Below, piece after piece: positions 34,516-45,206 of a stretch of 64,000 bases of DNA. Below the pieces are notes generated by a model. The model searched no databases. It had not been told where the DNA came from and was given only the letters and a program-made list of their open reading frames with translations. The stretch is from assembly GCF_036850765.1 (NCBI RefSeq), contig NC_089490.1:106944574-107008573 (forward strand), given 5' to 3'. A program made the position numbers and the translations under genes. Numbering within the stretch: position 1 is the stretch's first letter; every line of letters begins with the position of its first letter. This stretch comes from Saccopteryx bilineata (lineage: Eukaryota; Chordata; Mammalia; Chiroptera; Emballonuridae).

Positions 34516-34568
34516 ACTTTTTACTCATTATAAATTCTAATTAGTGCTATCAACAAGACCACCCTCAG
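32257..34568 (+). promoter_or_regulatory. L1-B 5' UTR (internal promoter), CpG-rich then T-rich
   Basis: The first 30 bp hold the palindrome TGACGTCA (32262-32269), a perfect CRE, and GAAATGGCG just after it, which resembles a YY1 site. A CpG-rich block covers about 32452-32870. The distal part, from about 33630 to 34540, is strikingly T-rich on the sense strand. Long overlapping open frames on both strands within the CpG block reflect its composition. Promoter function is inferred from the element type and position. Confidence 0.8.
32483..34544 (+). other. Probable intron of the LINE-1 5' UTR
   Basis: These 2062 bp are absent from L1-C at its equivalent position (39758/39759). They begin GTGAGTCA, an excellent donor, and end CTAATTAG after a long pyrimidine-rich tract, an excellent acceptor. 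A possible branch-point sequence CTCAT has its A at 34527, 17 nt before the end. The flanks join exactly in L1-C. The reading is that LINE-1 RNA of this family can be spliced within its 5' UTR, leaving ORF1 and ORF2 intact. Confidence 0.82.
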
Positions 34569-35564
34569 ATGCCGATAAGAAAGAGGAAATCGAATATTAT
34601 GGATACAAAAGAAAGAGAGGTAACACAAATAGATGTGGAAAAATCTATAGAGAAAAGACTTAACATATTGGAAGCCTTGGAGCTAAATGACAGAGAATTT
34701 AAAATAGAAATCTTAAAAATACTCAGAGATATACAAGAAAACACAGAAAGGCAATATAGGGAGATCAGAAAACAACTCAATGAACACAAAGAATATATTA
34801 CCAAGGAAATTGAAACTATAAAAACAAATCAAACAGAAATGAAAAACTCAATTCACGAGCTGAAAAACGAGGTAACAAGCTTAGCTAACAGAACAGCCCA
34901 GATTGAAGATAGGATTAGTGAAATAGAAGACAAACAACTTGAGGCACAACAGAGAGAAGAAGAAAGAGACTCAAAAATAATAAAAAACGAGAAAGCCCTA
35001 CAGGAATTGTCTGACTCCATCAGAAAGAATAACATAAGAATAATAGGTATATCAGAGGGAGAAGAGAAAGAAAATGGAATGGAGAATATACTCAAACAAA
35101 TAATAGACGAGAACTTCCCAAGCCTGTGGAAAGAACGAAAGCCTCAAATTCAAGAAGCAAACATAACACCGAGTTTTCTTAACCCCAACAAACCCACTCC
35201 AAGGCACATCATAATAAAGATGACACAAACCAATGACAAAGAAAAAATTCTCAAGGCAGCCAGGGAAAAGAAGAGTACAACATATAAAGGAAGGCCTATT
35301 AGATTATCATCAGACTTCTCAGCAGAAACTCTACAAGCTAGAAGAGAGTGGACCCCAATATTTAAAGCCCTGAAAGAGAGGAACTTTCAGCCAAGAATAC
35401 TATACCCATCAAAGCTATCCTTCAAGTATGAAGGAGATATAAAAACATTCACAAATACAGAAAAGATGAGAGAATTTATCAACAGAAAGCCCCCACTCCA
35501 GGAAATACTAAAGGGGGTTTTCCAACCAGATTCAAAGAACAAAAGAAAACAACACCACAAGTAA
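34569..35564 (+). CDS. L1-B ORF1, intact RNA-binding protein
   Basis: The 331-residue product would coat LINE-1 RNA as a trimeric chaperone in cytoplasmic RNPs. It begins MPIRKRKSN, basic. A heptad-type coiled coil covers about residues 35-140. The RRM follows with NNIRIIGISEGEEKENG at about 155-171, and the C-terminal domain has HIIIKM, KEKILKAAREK, DFSAETLQARREW and LYPSKLSFKYEGD. It has no internal stop and no frameshift, so this copy kept a potentially functional ORF1. The length is close to the 338 residues of human ORF1p. L1-C has the same gene with a nonsense codon. Confidence 0.95.
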   Translation: MPIRKRKSNIMDTKEREVTQIDVEKSIEKRLNILEALELNDREFKIEILKILRDIQENTERQYREIRKQLNEHKEYITKEIETIKTNQTEMKNSIHELKNEVTSLANRTAQIEDRISEIEDKQLEAQQREEERDSKIIKNEKALQELSDSIRKNNIRIIGISEGEEKENGMENILKQIIDENFPSLWKERKPQIQEANITPSFLNPNKPTPRHIIIKMTQTNDKEKILKAAREKKSTTYKGRPIRLSSDFSAETLQARREWTPIFKALKERNFQPRILYPSKLSFKYEGDIKTFTNTEKMREFINRKPPLQEILKGVFQPDSKNKRKQHHK

Positions 35565-35888
35565 CAGCTCCACCAAGAACACAATAAAACCAAACTTAAA
35601 CTGTGACAACAAAGGAAAAAAAGGGGGGAGAGGATGGAGATTAACAGTAGCAAAGGACGATGAAGTGCAGAAATACTTATAAGATAGGGTACTACAATGA
35701 ATATGGTAGGTACCCTTTTCATTACTTAATGGTAACCACCCTTGAAAAAACCACCACAGAAACACTGGACGTAAAAAGGTAGCAACAGAGGAAAGAAGTA
35801 TGGAACACAAGCAAACAAAAACAAATGATAGAAAAACAAAAGAGAAGAATCAAACTAGATACAAAACTAAATGAAAGCAATTTATAAA
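35565..35888 (+). other. L1-B inter-ORF spacer, unusually long (324 bp)
   Basis: No sense-strand frame is conserved here. The spacer is A-rich and is also present in L1-C (40779-41103, 325 bp), but L1-A has only 65 bp between its ORFs. An open frame on the antisense strand (35387-35722) overlaps ORF1 and is present in L1-C too, as expected from sequence identity. Confidence 0.85.
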
Positions 35889-35981
35889 ATGGCAGTAGGG
35901 AACCCACAAGTGTCAATAATTACACTAAATGTAAATGGATTAAACTTACCATTAAAAAGACATAGAGTAGCAGAATGGATT

Positions 35982-35994
35982 AAAAAAGAAAATC
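35982..35994. repeat. SINE target site duplication, left
   Basis: The 13-mer aaaaaagaaaatc recurs at 36400-36412. L1-C carries the uninterrupted site, confirming the insertion point. The preceding TT before the A-run fits the LINE-1 endonuclease target. Confidence 0.92.
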
Positions 35995-36399
35995 TGGCCC
36001 TGGCCGGTTGGCTCAGCGGTAGAGCGTCGGCCTAGCGTGCGGAGGACCTGGGTTCGATTCCCGGCCAGGGCACAAAGGAGAAGCACTCATTTGCTTCTCC
36101 ACCCCTCCGTCGCGCTTTCCTCTCTGTCTCTCTCTTCTCCCGCAGCCAAGGCTCCATTGGAGCAAAGATGGCCCGGGCGCTGGGGATGGCTCTGTGGCCT
36201 CTTCCTCAGGCGCTAGAGTGGCTCTGGTCGCAACATGGCGACGCCCAGGATGGGCAGAGCATCGCCCCCTGGTGGGCAGAGTGTCGCCCCTGGTGGGCAT
36301 GCCGGGTGGATCCCGGTCGGGCGCATGCGGGAGTCTGTCTGACTGTCTCTCCCTGTTTCCAGCTTCAGAAAAGTCAAAAAAAAAAAAAAAAATGAAAAA
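35995..36399 (+). mobile_element. tRNA-derived bat SINE (Rhin-like), young copy
   Basis: The head carries pol III promoter boxes: an A box around TGGCTCAGCGGTAGAG and a B box GGTTCGATTCC (36051-36061). The tRNA-like head closes with GGCCAGGGC. The body has AGGAGAAGCACTC, a CT-rich tract, 'gccaaggctccattggagca', 'ggatgggcagagcatcgccc' and 'gcgcatgcgggagtctgtct', then 'cttcagaaaagtc' and an A-rich tail. Many CpGs remain, so the insertion is young. It disrupts L1-B ORF2, and LINE-1 machinery made it. The family name is from memory and should be checked. Confidence 0.9.
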
Positions 36400-36412
36400 A
36401 AAAAAGAAAATC
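36400..36412. repeat. SINE target site duplication, right
   Basis: Second copy of aaaaaagaaaatc, after the SINE A-tail. Its boundary with the tail is blurred by the shared A-run. Confidence 0.9.
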
Positions 36413-39400
36413 CAACTATATGCTGCCTACAAGAAACACATCTAAGCAACAAGGATAAAAACAAATTCAAAGTGAAAGGCTGGAAAACAATACTCCAAGC
36501 AAACAACACCCAAAAAAAGGCAGGTGTAGCAATTCTCATATCTAATAATGCTGACTACAAGACAGAAAAAGTACTCAGAGACAAAAATGGTCATTTCATA
36601 ATGATTAAGGGGAAGTTGAATCAAGAAGACATAACAATCCTTAATATATATGCACCAAACCAAGGAGCACCAAAATATATAAGACAGCTACTTATTGACC
36701 CTAAAACAAAAACTAACAAAAATACAATCATACTTGGAGACCTCAATACACCGCTGACGGCTCTAGATCGGTCATCCAAACAGAGAATCAACAAAGACAT
36801 AGTGGCCTTAAACAAAATACTAGAACACCTGGATATGATAGACATCTACAGGACACTTCATCCCAAAGGGACAGAGTATACATTTTTCTCTAGTGTACAT
36901 GGAACATTCTCAAGAATTGACCATATGTTGGGCCACAAAGACAATATCAGCAAATTTAAAAAAATTGAAATTGTACCAAGCATATTTTCTGATCATAAAG
37001 CCTTGAAACTAGAATTCAACTGCAAAAAAGAGGGGGGAAAACCCACAAAAATGTGGAAACTAAACAACATACTTCTAAAAAATGAATGGGTCAAAGAAGA
37101 AATAAGCGCAGAGATCAAAAGATATATACAGACAAATGAAAATGAAAATACGACATATCAGAATCTCTGGGATGCAGCAAAAGCAGTAATAAGAGGAAAG
37201 CTCATATCACTTCAGGCCTATATGAACAAACAAGAGAGAGCCGAAGTAAACCACTTAACTTCACACCATAAGGAACTAGAAAAAGAAGAACAAAGACAAC
37301 CCAAAACCAGCCGAAGAAAGGAGATAATAAAAATCAGAGCAGAAATAAATGAAATAGAGAACAGAAAAACTATAGAAAAAATCAATAAAACAAGGAGCTG
37401 GTTCTTTGAAAAGAGCAACAAAATTGACAAACCCTTGGCAAGACTAACCAAGGAAAAAAGGCACAGGACTCAAATAAATAAAATCCAAAATGAAAGAGGA
37501 GAGATCACCACAGACATCATAGATATACAAAAAATTATTGTAGAATACTATGAAAAATTATATGCCACCAAATACAACAATCTAGAAGAAATGGATAAAT
37601 TCCTAGAACAATACAACCTTCCTAGACTGAGTCATGAAGAAGCAGAAAGCCTAAACAGACCAATCAGCAGGGAGGAAATAGAAAAAACTATTAAAAACCT
37701 CCCCAAAAATAAAAGTCCAGGCCCAGACGGTTATACTAATGAATTCTATCAAACATTCAAAGAAGACTTGGTTCCTATTCTACTCAAAGTCTTCCAAAAA
37801 ATTGAAGAAGAAGCAATACTTCCAAACACATTCTATGAGGCCAACATAACCCTCATACCAAAACCTGGCAAGGATGGCACAAAGAAAGAAAACTACAGAC
37901 CAATATCTCTAATGAATACAGATGCTAAAATACTAAACAAAATACTGGCAAACCGAATACAACAACATATTAAAAAAATAATACATCATGATCAAGTGGG
38001 ATTCATCCCAGAATCTCAAGGATGGTTCAACATACGCAAAACGGTTAACGTAATACACCATATCAACAAAACAAAGAACAAAAACCACATGATCTTATCA
38101 ATAGATGCAGAAAAGGCTTTTGATAAAATACAACACAATTTTATGTTTAAGACACTCAACAAAATGGGTATAGAAGGAAAATATCTCAACATGATAAAGG
38201 CCATATATGAAAAACCATCAACCAACATCCTATTAAACGGCATAAAACTGAGGACTTTCTACCTTAAATCAGGAACAAGACAGGGTTGTCCACTCTCTCC
38301 ACTCTTATTCAACGTGGTGCTACAAGTTCTGGCCAGAGCAATCAGACAAGACAAAGAAATAAAAGGCATCCATATCGGAAAAGAAGAAGTAAAGCTATCA
38401 CTTTTTGCTGATGATATGATCCTATACATCGAAAACCCGAAGGACTCCACAAAAAGATTATTAGAAACAATAAACCAATACAGTAAGGTCGCAGGATACA
38501 AAATTAACATACAAAAGTCCATAGCCTTTCTATATGCCAACAATGAAATATTAGAAAACGAACTCAAAAAAGTAATCCCCTTCACGATTGCAACAAAAAA
38601 AATAAAATACCTAGGAATAAACATAACAAAGAACGTAAAGGACCTATATAATGAAAATTACAAAGCATTGTTAAGGGAAATCGAAAAAGATACAATGAGA
38701 TGGAAAAATATTCCTTGTTCTTGGATAGGAAGAATAAATATAATCAAAATGGCCATATTACCCAAAGCAATATACAAATTTAATGCAATTCCCATCAAAA
38801 TCCCTATGAGATTTTTTAAAGAAATGGAACAAAAAATCATCAGATTTATATGGAACTATAAAAAACCCCGAATAGCCAAAACAATCCTAAGGAAAAAGAA
38901 TGAAGCTGGGGGCATTACAATACCTGACTTTAAACTATATTATAGGGCCACGATAATCAAAACAGCATGGTATTGGCAGAAAAATAGACACTCAGACCAA
39001 TGGAACAGAATAGAAAGCCCAGAAATAAAACCACATATATATGGTCAAATAATCTTTGATAAAGGGGCCAACAACACACAATGGAGAAAAGAAAGCCTCT
39101 TCAACAAATGGTGTTGGGAAAACTGGAAAGCCACATGCAAAAGAATGAAACTCGACTACAGCCTGTCCCCGTGTACTAAAATTAATTCAAAATGGATCAA
39201 AGACCTAAATATAAGACCGGAAACAATAAAGTACACAGAAGAAGACATAGGTACTAAAATCATGGACCTGGGTTTTAAAGAACATTTTATGAACTTGACT
39301 CCAATGGCAAGAGAAGTGAAGGCAAAGATAAATGAATGGGACTACATCAGAATAAAAAGTTTTTGCTCAGCAAGAGAAACTGATATCAAAATAAACAGAC

Positions 39401-39513
39401 AGCCAACTAAATGGGAAATGATATTTTCAAACGACAGCTCAGATAAGGGCCTAATATCCAAAATTTACAAAGAACTCATAAAACTCAACAACAAACAAAC
39501 AAACAATCCAATT

Positions 39514-39529
39514 AAAAAATGGGAAGAGG
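39514..39529. other. Putative L1-C target site inside L1-B
   Basis: The bases aaaaaatgggaagagg end exactly where L1-C begins and start after AATT, so the bottom strand reads TTTTTT/AATT, a typical LINE-1 endonuclease nick. They would be the left copy of an L1-C target duplication. The right copy is not present, as expected if the 3' part of L1-B was later lost. Confidence 0.6.
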
Positions 39530-39782
39530 GATAGTGACGTCACGGAAATGGCGCCGTGAGAAGCGCGTCCGATAGCTCTCCCCTAAATCACAACAAATTT
39601 ATCAACTAGAAACAGAAAAATTTATCCTCGGAGTATTCCGGAGTTCCACACAAACTGAAAGCAAAAGGACTGTTATCACTTGAATCTGAGAGACGAGGGT
39701 GTGGAGGAAGCTACCGCAGCAGCGACGCTCATTCAAGCTGCGAGACAGTGCGCCTGCGTGCTATCAATAAGACCACCCTCAG
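39530..39782 (+). promoter_or_regulatory. L1-C 5' UTR, spliced form
   Basis: The first 229 bp correspond to L1-B 32257-32482 and the last 24 bp to 34545-34568. The join 39758/39759 coincides with the GT and AG ends of the missing L1-B segment. By eye the first part differs from L1-B at about 7 percent of positions, clearly more than the ORFs do. Some of these differences are at CpG sites. Confidence 0.85.
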
Positions 39783-40778
39783 ATGCCGATAAGAAAGAGG
39801 AAATCGAATATTATGGATACAAAAGAAAGAGAGGTAACACAAATAGATGTGGAAAAATCTATGGAGAAAAGCCTTAACATATTGTAAGCCTTGGAGCTAA
39901 ATGACAGAGAATTTAAAATAGAAATCTTAAAAATACTCAGAGATATACAAGAAAACACAGAAAGGCAATATAGGGAGATCAGAAAACAACTCAATGAACA
40001 CAAAGAATATATTACCAAGGAAATTGAAACTATAAAAACAAATCAAACAGAAATGAAAAACTCAATTCACGAGCTGAAAAACGAGGTAACAAGCTTAGCT
40101 AACAGAACAGCCCAGATTGAAGATAGGATTAGTGAAATAGAAGACAAACAACTTGAGGCACAACAGAGAGAAGAAGAAAGAGACTTAAAAATAATAAAAA
40201 ATGAGAAAGCCCTACAGGAATTGTCTGACTCCATCAGAAAGAATAACATAAGAATAATAGGTATATCAGAGGGAGAAGAGAAAGAAAATGGAATGGAGAA
40301 TATACTCAAACAAATAATAGACGAGAACTTCCCAAGCCTGTGGAAGGAACTAAAGCCTCAAATTCAAGAAGCAAACATAACACCGAGTTTTCGTAATCCC
40401 AACAAACCCACTCCAAGGCACATCATAATAAAGATGACACAAACCAATGACAAAGAAAAAATTCTCAAGGCAGCCAGGGAAAAGAAGAGTACAACATATA
40501 AAGGAAGGCCTATTAGATTATCATCAGATTTCTCAGCAGAAACTCTACAAGCTAGAAGAGAGTGGACCCCAATATTTAAAGCCCTGAAAGAGAGGAACTT
40601 TCAGCCAAGAATACTATACCCATCAAAGCTATCCTTCAAGTATGAAGGAGATATAAAAACATTCACAAATACAGAAAAGATGAGAGAATTTATCAACAGA
40701 AAGCCCCCACTCCAGGAAATACTAAAGGGGGTTTTCCAACCAGATTCAAAGAACAAAAGAAAACAACACCACAAGTAA
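39783..40778 (+). pseudogene. L1-C ORF1 with premature stop
   Basis: The gene has the same length as L1-B ORF1 (331 codons), but codon 35 is TAA at 39885-39887 where L1-B has GAA. The remainder stays open with coiled coil, RRM (NNIRIIGISEGEEKENG) and C-terminal domain. Only about three residues differ from L1-B in the shared part after the stop. A protein starting downstream of the stop would lack the basic N terminus. Confidence 0.95.
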
Positions 40779-41103
40779 CAGCTCCACCAAGAACACAATA
40801 AAACCAAACTTAAACTGTGACAACAAAGGAAAAAAAGGGGGGAGAGGATGGAGATTAACAGTAGCAAAGGATGATGAAGTGCAGAAATACTTATAAGATA
40901 GGGTACTACAATGAATATGGTAGGTACCCTTTTCATTACTTAATGGTAACCACCCTTAAAAAAACCACCACAAAAACACTTGACTTAAAAAAGGTAGCAA
41001 CAGAGGAAAGAAGTATGGAACACAAACAAACAAAAACAAATGATAGAAAAACAAAAGAGAAGAATCAAACTAGATACAAACCTAACAGAAAGCAATTTAT
41101 AAA
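40779..41103 (+). other. L1-C inter-ORF spacer (325 bp)
   Basis: Counterpart of 35565-35888 in L1-B, nearly identical. No sense-strand coding frame. Confidence 0.85.
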
Positions 41104-44100
41104 ATGGCAGTAGGGAACCCACAAGTGTCAATAATTACACTAAATGTAAATGGATTAAACTTACCAATAAAAAGACACAGAGTAGCAGAATGGATTAAAA
41201 AAGAAAATCCAACTATATGCTGCCTACAAGAAACACATCTAAGCAACAAGGATAAAAACAAATTCAAAGTGAAAGGCTGGAAAACAATACTCCAAGCAAA
41301 CAACACCCAAAAAAAAGCAGGTGTAGCAATACTCATATCTAATAATGCTGACTACAAGACAGAAAAAGTACTCAGAGACAAAAACGGTCATTTCATAATG
41401 ATTAAGGGGAAGTTGAATCAAGAAGACATAACAATCCTTAATATATATGCACCAAACCAAGGAGCACCAAAATATATAAGACAGCTACTTATTGACCTTA
41501 AAACAAAAACTAACAAAAATACAATCATACTTGGAGACCTCAATACACCGCTGACGGCTCTAGATCGGTCATCCAAACAGAGAATCAATAAAGATATAGT
41601 GGCCTTAAACGAAATACTAGAACACCTGGATATGATAGGATAGACATCTACAGGACACTTCATCCCAAAGGGACAGAGTATACATTTTTCTCTAGTGTAC
41701 ATGGAACATTCTCAAGAATTGACCATATGTTGGGCCACAAAGACAATATCAGCAAATTTAGAAAAATTGAAATTGTACCAAGCATATTTTCTGATCATAA
41801 AGCCTTGAAACTAGAATTCAACTGCAAAAAAGAGGGGGAAAACCCCACAAAAATGTGGAAACTAAACAACATACTTCTAAAAAATGAATGGGTCAAAGAA
41901 GAAATAAGTGCAGAAATCAAAAGATATATACAGACAAATGAAAATGAAAATTCGACATATCAGAATCTCTGGGATGCAGCAAAAGCAGTAATAAGAGGAA
42001 AGTTCATATCACTTCAGGCCTATATGAACAAACAAGAGATAGCCGAAGTAAACCACTTAACTTCACACCTTAAGGAACTAGAAAAAGAAGAACAAAGACA
42101 ACCCAAAACCAGCCGAAGAAAGGAGATAATAAAAATCAGAGCAGAGATAAATGAATTAGAGAACAGAAAAACTATAGAAAAAATCAATAAAACAAGGAGC
42201 TGGTTCTTTGAAAAGATCAACAAAATTGACAAACCCTTGGCAAGACTCACCAAGGAAAAAAGACACAGGACTCAAATAAATAAAATCCAAAATGAAAGAG
42301 GAGAGATCACCACAGACATCATAGATATACAAAGAATTATTGTAGAATACTATGAAAAATTATATGCCACCAAATACAACAATCTAGAAGAAATGGATAA
42401 ATTTTTAGAACAATACAACCTTCCTAGACTGAGTCATGAAGAAGCAGAAAGCCTAAACAGACCAATCAGCAGGGAGGAAATAGAAAAAACTATTAAAAAC
42501 CTCCCCAAAAATAAAAGTCCAGGCCCAGACGGTTATACTAGTGAATTTTATCAAACATTCAAAGAAGACTTGGTTCCTATTCTACTCAAAGTCTTCCAAA
42601 AAATTGAAGAAGAAGCAATACTTCCAAACACATTCTATGAGGCCAACATAACCCTCATACCAAAACCTGGCAAGGATGGCACAAAGAAAGAAAACTACAG
42701 ACCAATATCTCTAATGAATACAGATGCTAAAATACTAAACAAAATACTGGCAAACCGAATACAACAACATATTAAAAAAATAATACATCATGATCAAATG
42801 GGATTCATCCCAGAATCTCAAGGATGGTTCAACATACGCAAAACGGTTAACATAATACACCATATCAACAAAACAAAGAACAAAAACCACATGATCTTAT
42901 CAATAGATGCAGAAAAGGCTTTTGATAAAATACAACACAATTTTATGTTTAAGACTCTCAACAAAATGGGTATAGAAGGAAAATATCTCAATATGATAAA
43001 GGCCATATATGATAAACCATCAGCCAACATCCTATTAAACGGCATAAAACTGAGGACTTTCTACCTTAAATCAGGAACAAGACAGGGTTGTCCACTCTCT
43101 CCACTCTTATTCAACGTGGTGCTACAAGTTCTGGCCAGAGCAATCAGACAAGACAAAGAAATAAAAGGCATCCATATCGGAAAAGAAGAAGTAAAGCTAT
43201 CACTTTTTGCTGATGATATGATCCTATACATCGAAAACCCGAAGGACTCCACAAAAAGATTATTAGAAACAATAAACCAATACAGTAAGGTCGCAGGATA
43301 CAAAATTAACATACAAAAGTCCATAGCCTTTCTATATGCCAACAATGAAATATTAGAAAACGAACTCAAAAAAGTAATCCCCTTCACGATTGCAACAAAA
43401 AAAATAAAATACCTAGGAATAAACATAACAAAGAACGTAAAGGACCTATATAATGAAAATTACAAAGCATTGTTAAGGGAAATCGAAAAAGATACAATGA
43501 GATGGAAAAATATTCCTTGTTCTTGGATAGGAAGAATAAATATAATCAAAATGGCCATATTACCCAAAGCAATATACAAATTTAATGCAATTCCCATCAA
43601 AATCCCTATGAGATTTTTTAAAGAAATGGAACAAAAAATCATCAGATTTATATGGAACTATAAAAAACCCCAAATAGCCAAAACAATCCTAAGGAAAAAG
43701 AATGAAGCTGGGGGCATTACAATACCTGACTTTATATTATAGGGCCACGATAATCAAAACAGCATGGTATTGGCAGAAAAATAGACACTCAGACCAATGG
43801 AACAGAATAGAAAGCCCAGAAATAAAACCACATATATATGGTCAAATAATCTTTGATAAAGGGGCCAACAACACACAATGGAGAAAAGAAAGCCTCTTCA
43901 ACAAATGGTGTTGGGAAAACTGGAAAGCCACATGCAAAAGAATGAAACTCGACTACAGCCTGTCCCCGTGTACTAAAATTAATTCAAAATGGATCAAAGA
44001 CCTAAATATAAGACCGGAAACAATAAAGTACATAGAAGAAGACATAGGTACTAAAATCATGGACCTGGGTTTTAAAGAACATTTTATGAACTTGACTCCA

Positions 44101-44931
44101 ATGGCAAGAGAAGTGAAGGCAAAGATAAATGAATGGGACTACATCAGAATAAAAAGTTTTTGCTCAGCAAGAGAAACTGATATCAAAATAAACAGACAGC
44201 CAACTAAATGGGAAATGATATTTTCAAACGACAGCTCAGATAAGGGCCTAATATCCAAAATTTACAAAGAACTCATAAAACTCAACAACAAACAAACAAA
44301 CAATCCAATAAAAAAATGGGAAGAGGACATGAACAGACACTTCTCCCAGGAAGAGATACAAATGGCCAACAGATATATGAAAAGATGCTCAGCTTCATTA
44401 GTTATTAGAGAAATGCAAATCAAAACTACAATGAGATACCACCTCACTCCTGTTAGATTAGCTATTATCAACAAGACGAGTAATAGCAAATGTTGGAGAG
44501 GCTGTGGAGAAAAAGGAACCCTCATTCACTGTTGGTGGGACTGTAAAGTAGTACAACCATTATGGAGGAAAGTATGGTGGTTCCTCAAAAAACTGCAAAT
44601 AGAACTACCTTATGACCCAGCAATCCCTCTACTGGGTATATACCCCAAAACCTCAGAAACATTGATACGTAAAGACACATGTAGCCCCATGTTCATTGCA
44701 GCACTGTTCACAGTGGCCAAGACATGGAAACAACCAAAAAGCCCTTCAATAGAAGACTGGATAAAGAAGATGTGGCACATATACACTATGGAATACTACT
44801 CAGCCATAAGAAATGATGACATCAGATCATTTACAGCAAAATGGTGGGATCTTGATAACATTATAAGGAGTGAAATAAGTAAATCAGAAAAAAACAAGAA
44901 TTACATGATTCCATACATTGGTGGAACATAG
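41104..44931 (+). pseudogene. L1-C ORF2 (endonuclease/reverse transcriptase) with two frameshifts
   Basis: ORF2 starts at 41104. A tandem duplication of GATAG (41634-41643) shifts the frame after about 178 codons, within the endonuclease after GDLNTPL. The middle part is open to 43742 and carries SRIDHMLGH (before it in another frame), [24 protein letters not shown] and FADD at 43206-43217. A 5-bp deletion near 43733, relative to L1-B, restores the original frame for the last part, which ends at 44931 and has the Cys/His motif [18 protein letters not shown] (44491-44544). The protein cannot be made in one piece. Confidence 0.95.
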
Positions 44932-45206
44932 AAATGAGACTAAAAGACATGGATAAGAGTGTGGTGGTTACCAAGGGTGGGGGGAGGGAGGACATGGGAG
45001 GGAGGGAGGGAGAGAGTGAGGGGGAGGGGGAGGGGCACAGAGAACTAGATAGAGGGTGGCGGAAGAAAATCTGACTTTGGGCGAGGGGTTTGCAACATAA
45101 TTTGATGACAAAATAACCTAGACATGTTTTCTTTGAATATATGTACCCTGATTTATTAATGTCATCTCATTACCATTAATAAAAATTTATTATAAAAAAA
45201 CAAAAA
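44932..45206 (+). other. L1-C 3' UTR with G-rich tract and tail
   Basis: Several runs of three or more G occur at about 44979-45037, a strong G-quadruplex candidate on the sense strand. The AT-rich end has 'tatgtaccctgatttatta', AATAAAAATTTATT and a short A-rich tail interrupted by C and G (45193-45206). Confidence 0.85.

Larger units (their letters stand above)
32257..39529 (+). mobile_element. LINE-1 (L1-B), 3'-truncated, carrying a SINE
   Basis: This plus-strand element has a 5' end with a CRE palindrome, a 2.3-kb 5' UTR, an intact ORF1, a 324-bp spacer and most of ORF2. ORF2 is interrupted at 35994 by a SINE and ends abruptly at 39529, about 0.87 kb before the expected 3' end when aligned with L1-C. 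The ORF regions are about 98 to 99 percent identical to L1-C by eye. The lack of its own 3' UTR and A-tail, with the 5' end of L1-C directly attached, makes it one half of a composite. Confidence 0.95.
35889..39529 (+). pseudogene. L1-B ORF2 (endonuclease/reverse transcriptase), SINE-interrupted and truncated
   Basis: ATG at 35889 starts MAVGNPQVSIITLNVNGL, the endonuclease N terminus. After 35 codons a 405-bp SINE plus a 13-bp target duplication shifts the frame by one base. Beyond the insert the frame is open from 36472 or earlier to the junction with L1-C. It includes [26 protein letters not shown] and [10 protein letters not shown] (endonuclease), then [39 protein letters not shown] and FADD at 38404-38415 (reverse transcriptase). 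The C-terminal Cys/His motif is missing because the element ends at 39529. A stop (TAG, 39532-39534) lies in L1-C sequence. Confidence 0.95.
39530..45206 (+). mobile_element. LINE-1 (L1-C), 5' UTR-spliced copy, mutated
   Basis: It starts with the same CRE-containing 5' end as L1-B (TGACGTCA at 39535-39542) but has only 253 bp of 5' UTR, because the 2062-bp segment 32483-34544 of L1-B is absent between 39758 and 39759. ORF1, spacer, ORF2, 3' UTR and tail follow. ORF1 has a nonsense codon, and ORF2 has a 5-bp duplication and a 5-bp deletion. The tail is followed by the target duplication that belongs to the left end of L1-B. Confidence 0.95.

Noticed and set aside
36001..36075. tRNA gene-like sequence with A and B boxes
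   Set aside because: It is the head of a SINE with a long body, A-tail and target duplication. It is not a functional tRNA gene.
38016..38840. Long antisense frames across LINE-1 ORF2 (also at 42818-43642)
   Set aside because: They recur identically in both LINE-1 copies as shadows of A-rich sense coding.
44990..45035. GGGA-rich tandem array, considered as a CRISPR-like or satellite repeat
   Set aside because: It is the polypurine tract typical of LINE-1 3' UTRs. No regular repeat-spacer pattern exists anywhere in the window.
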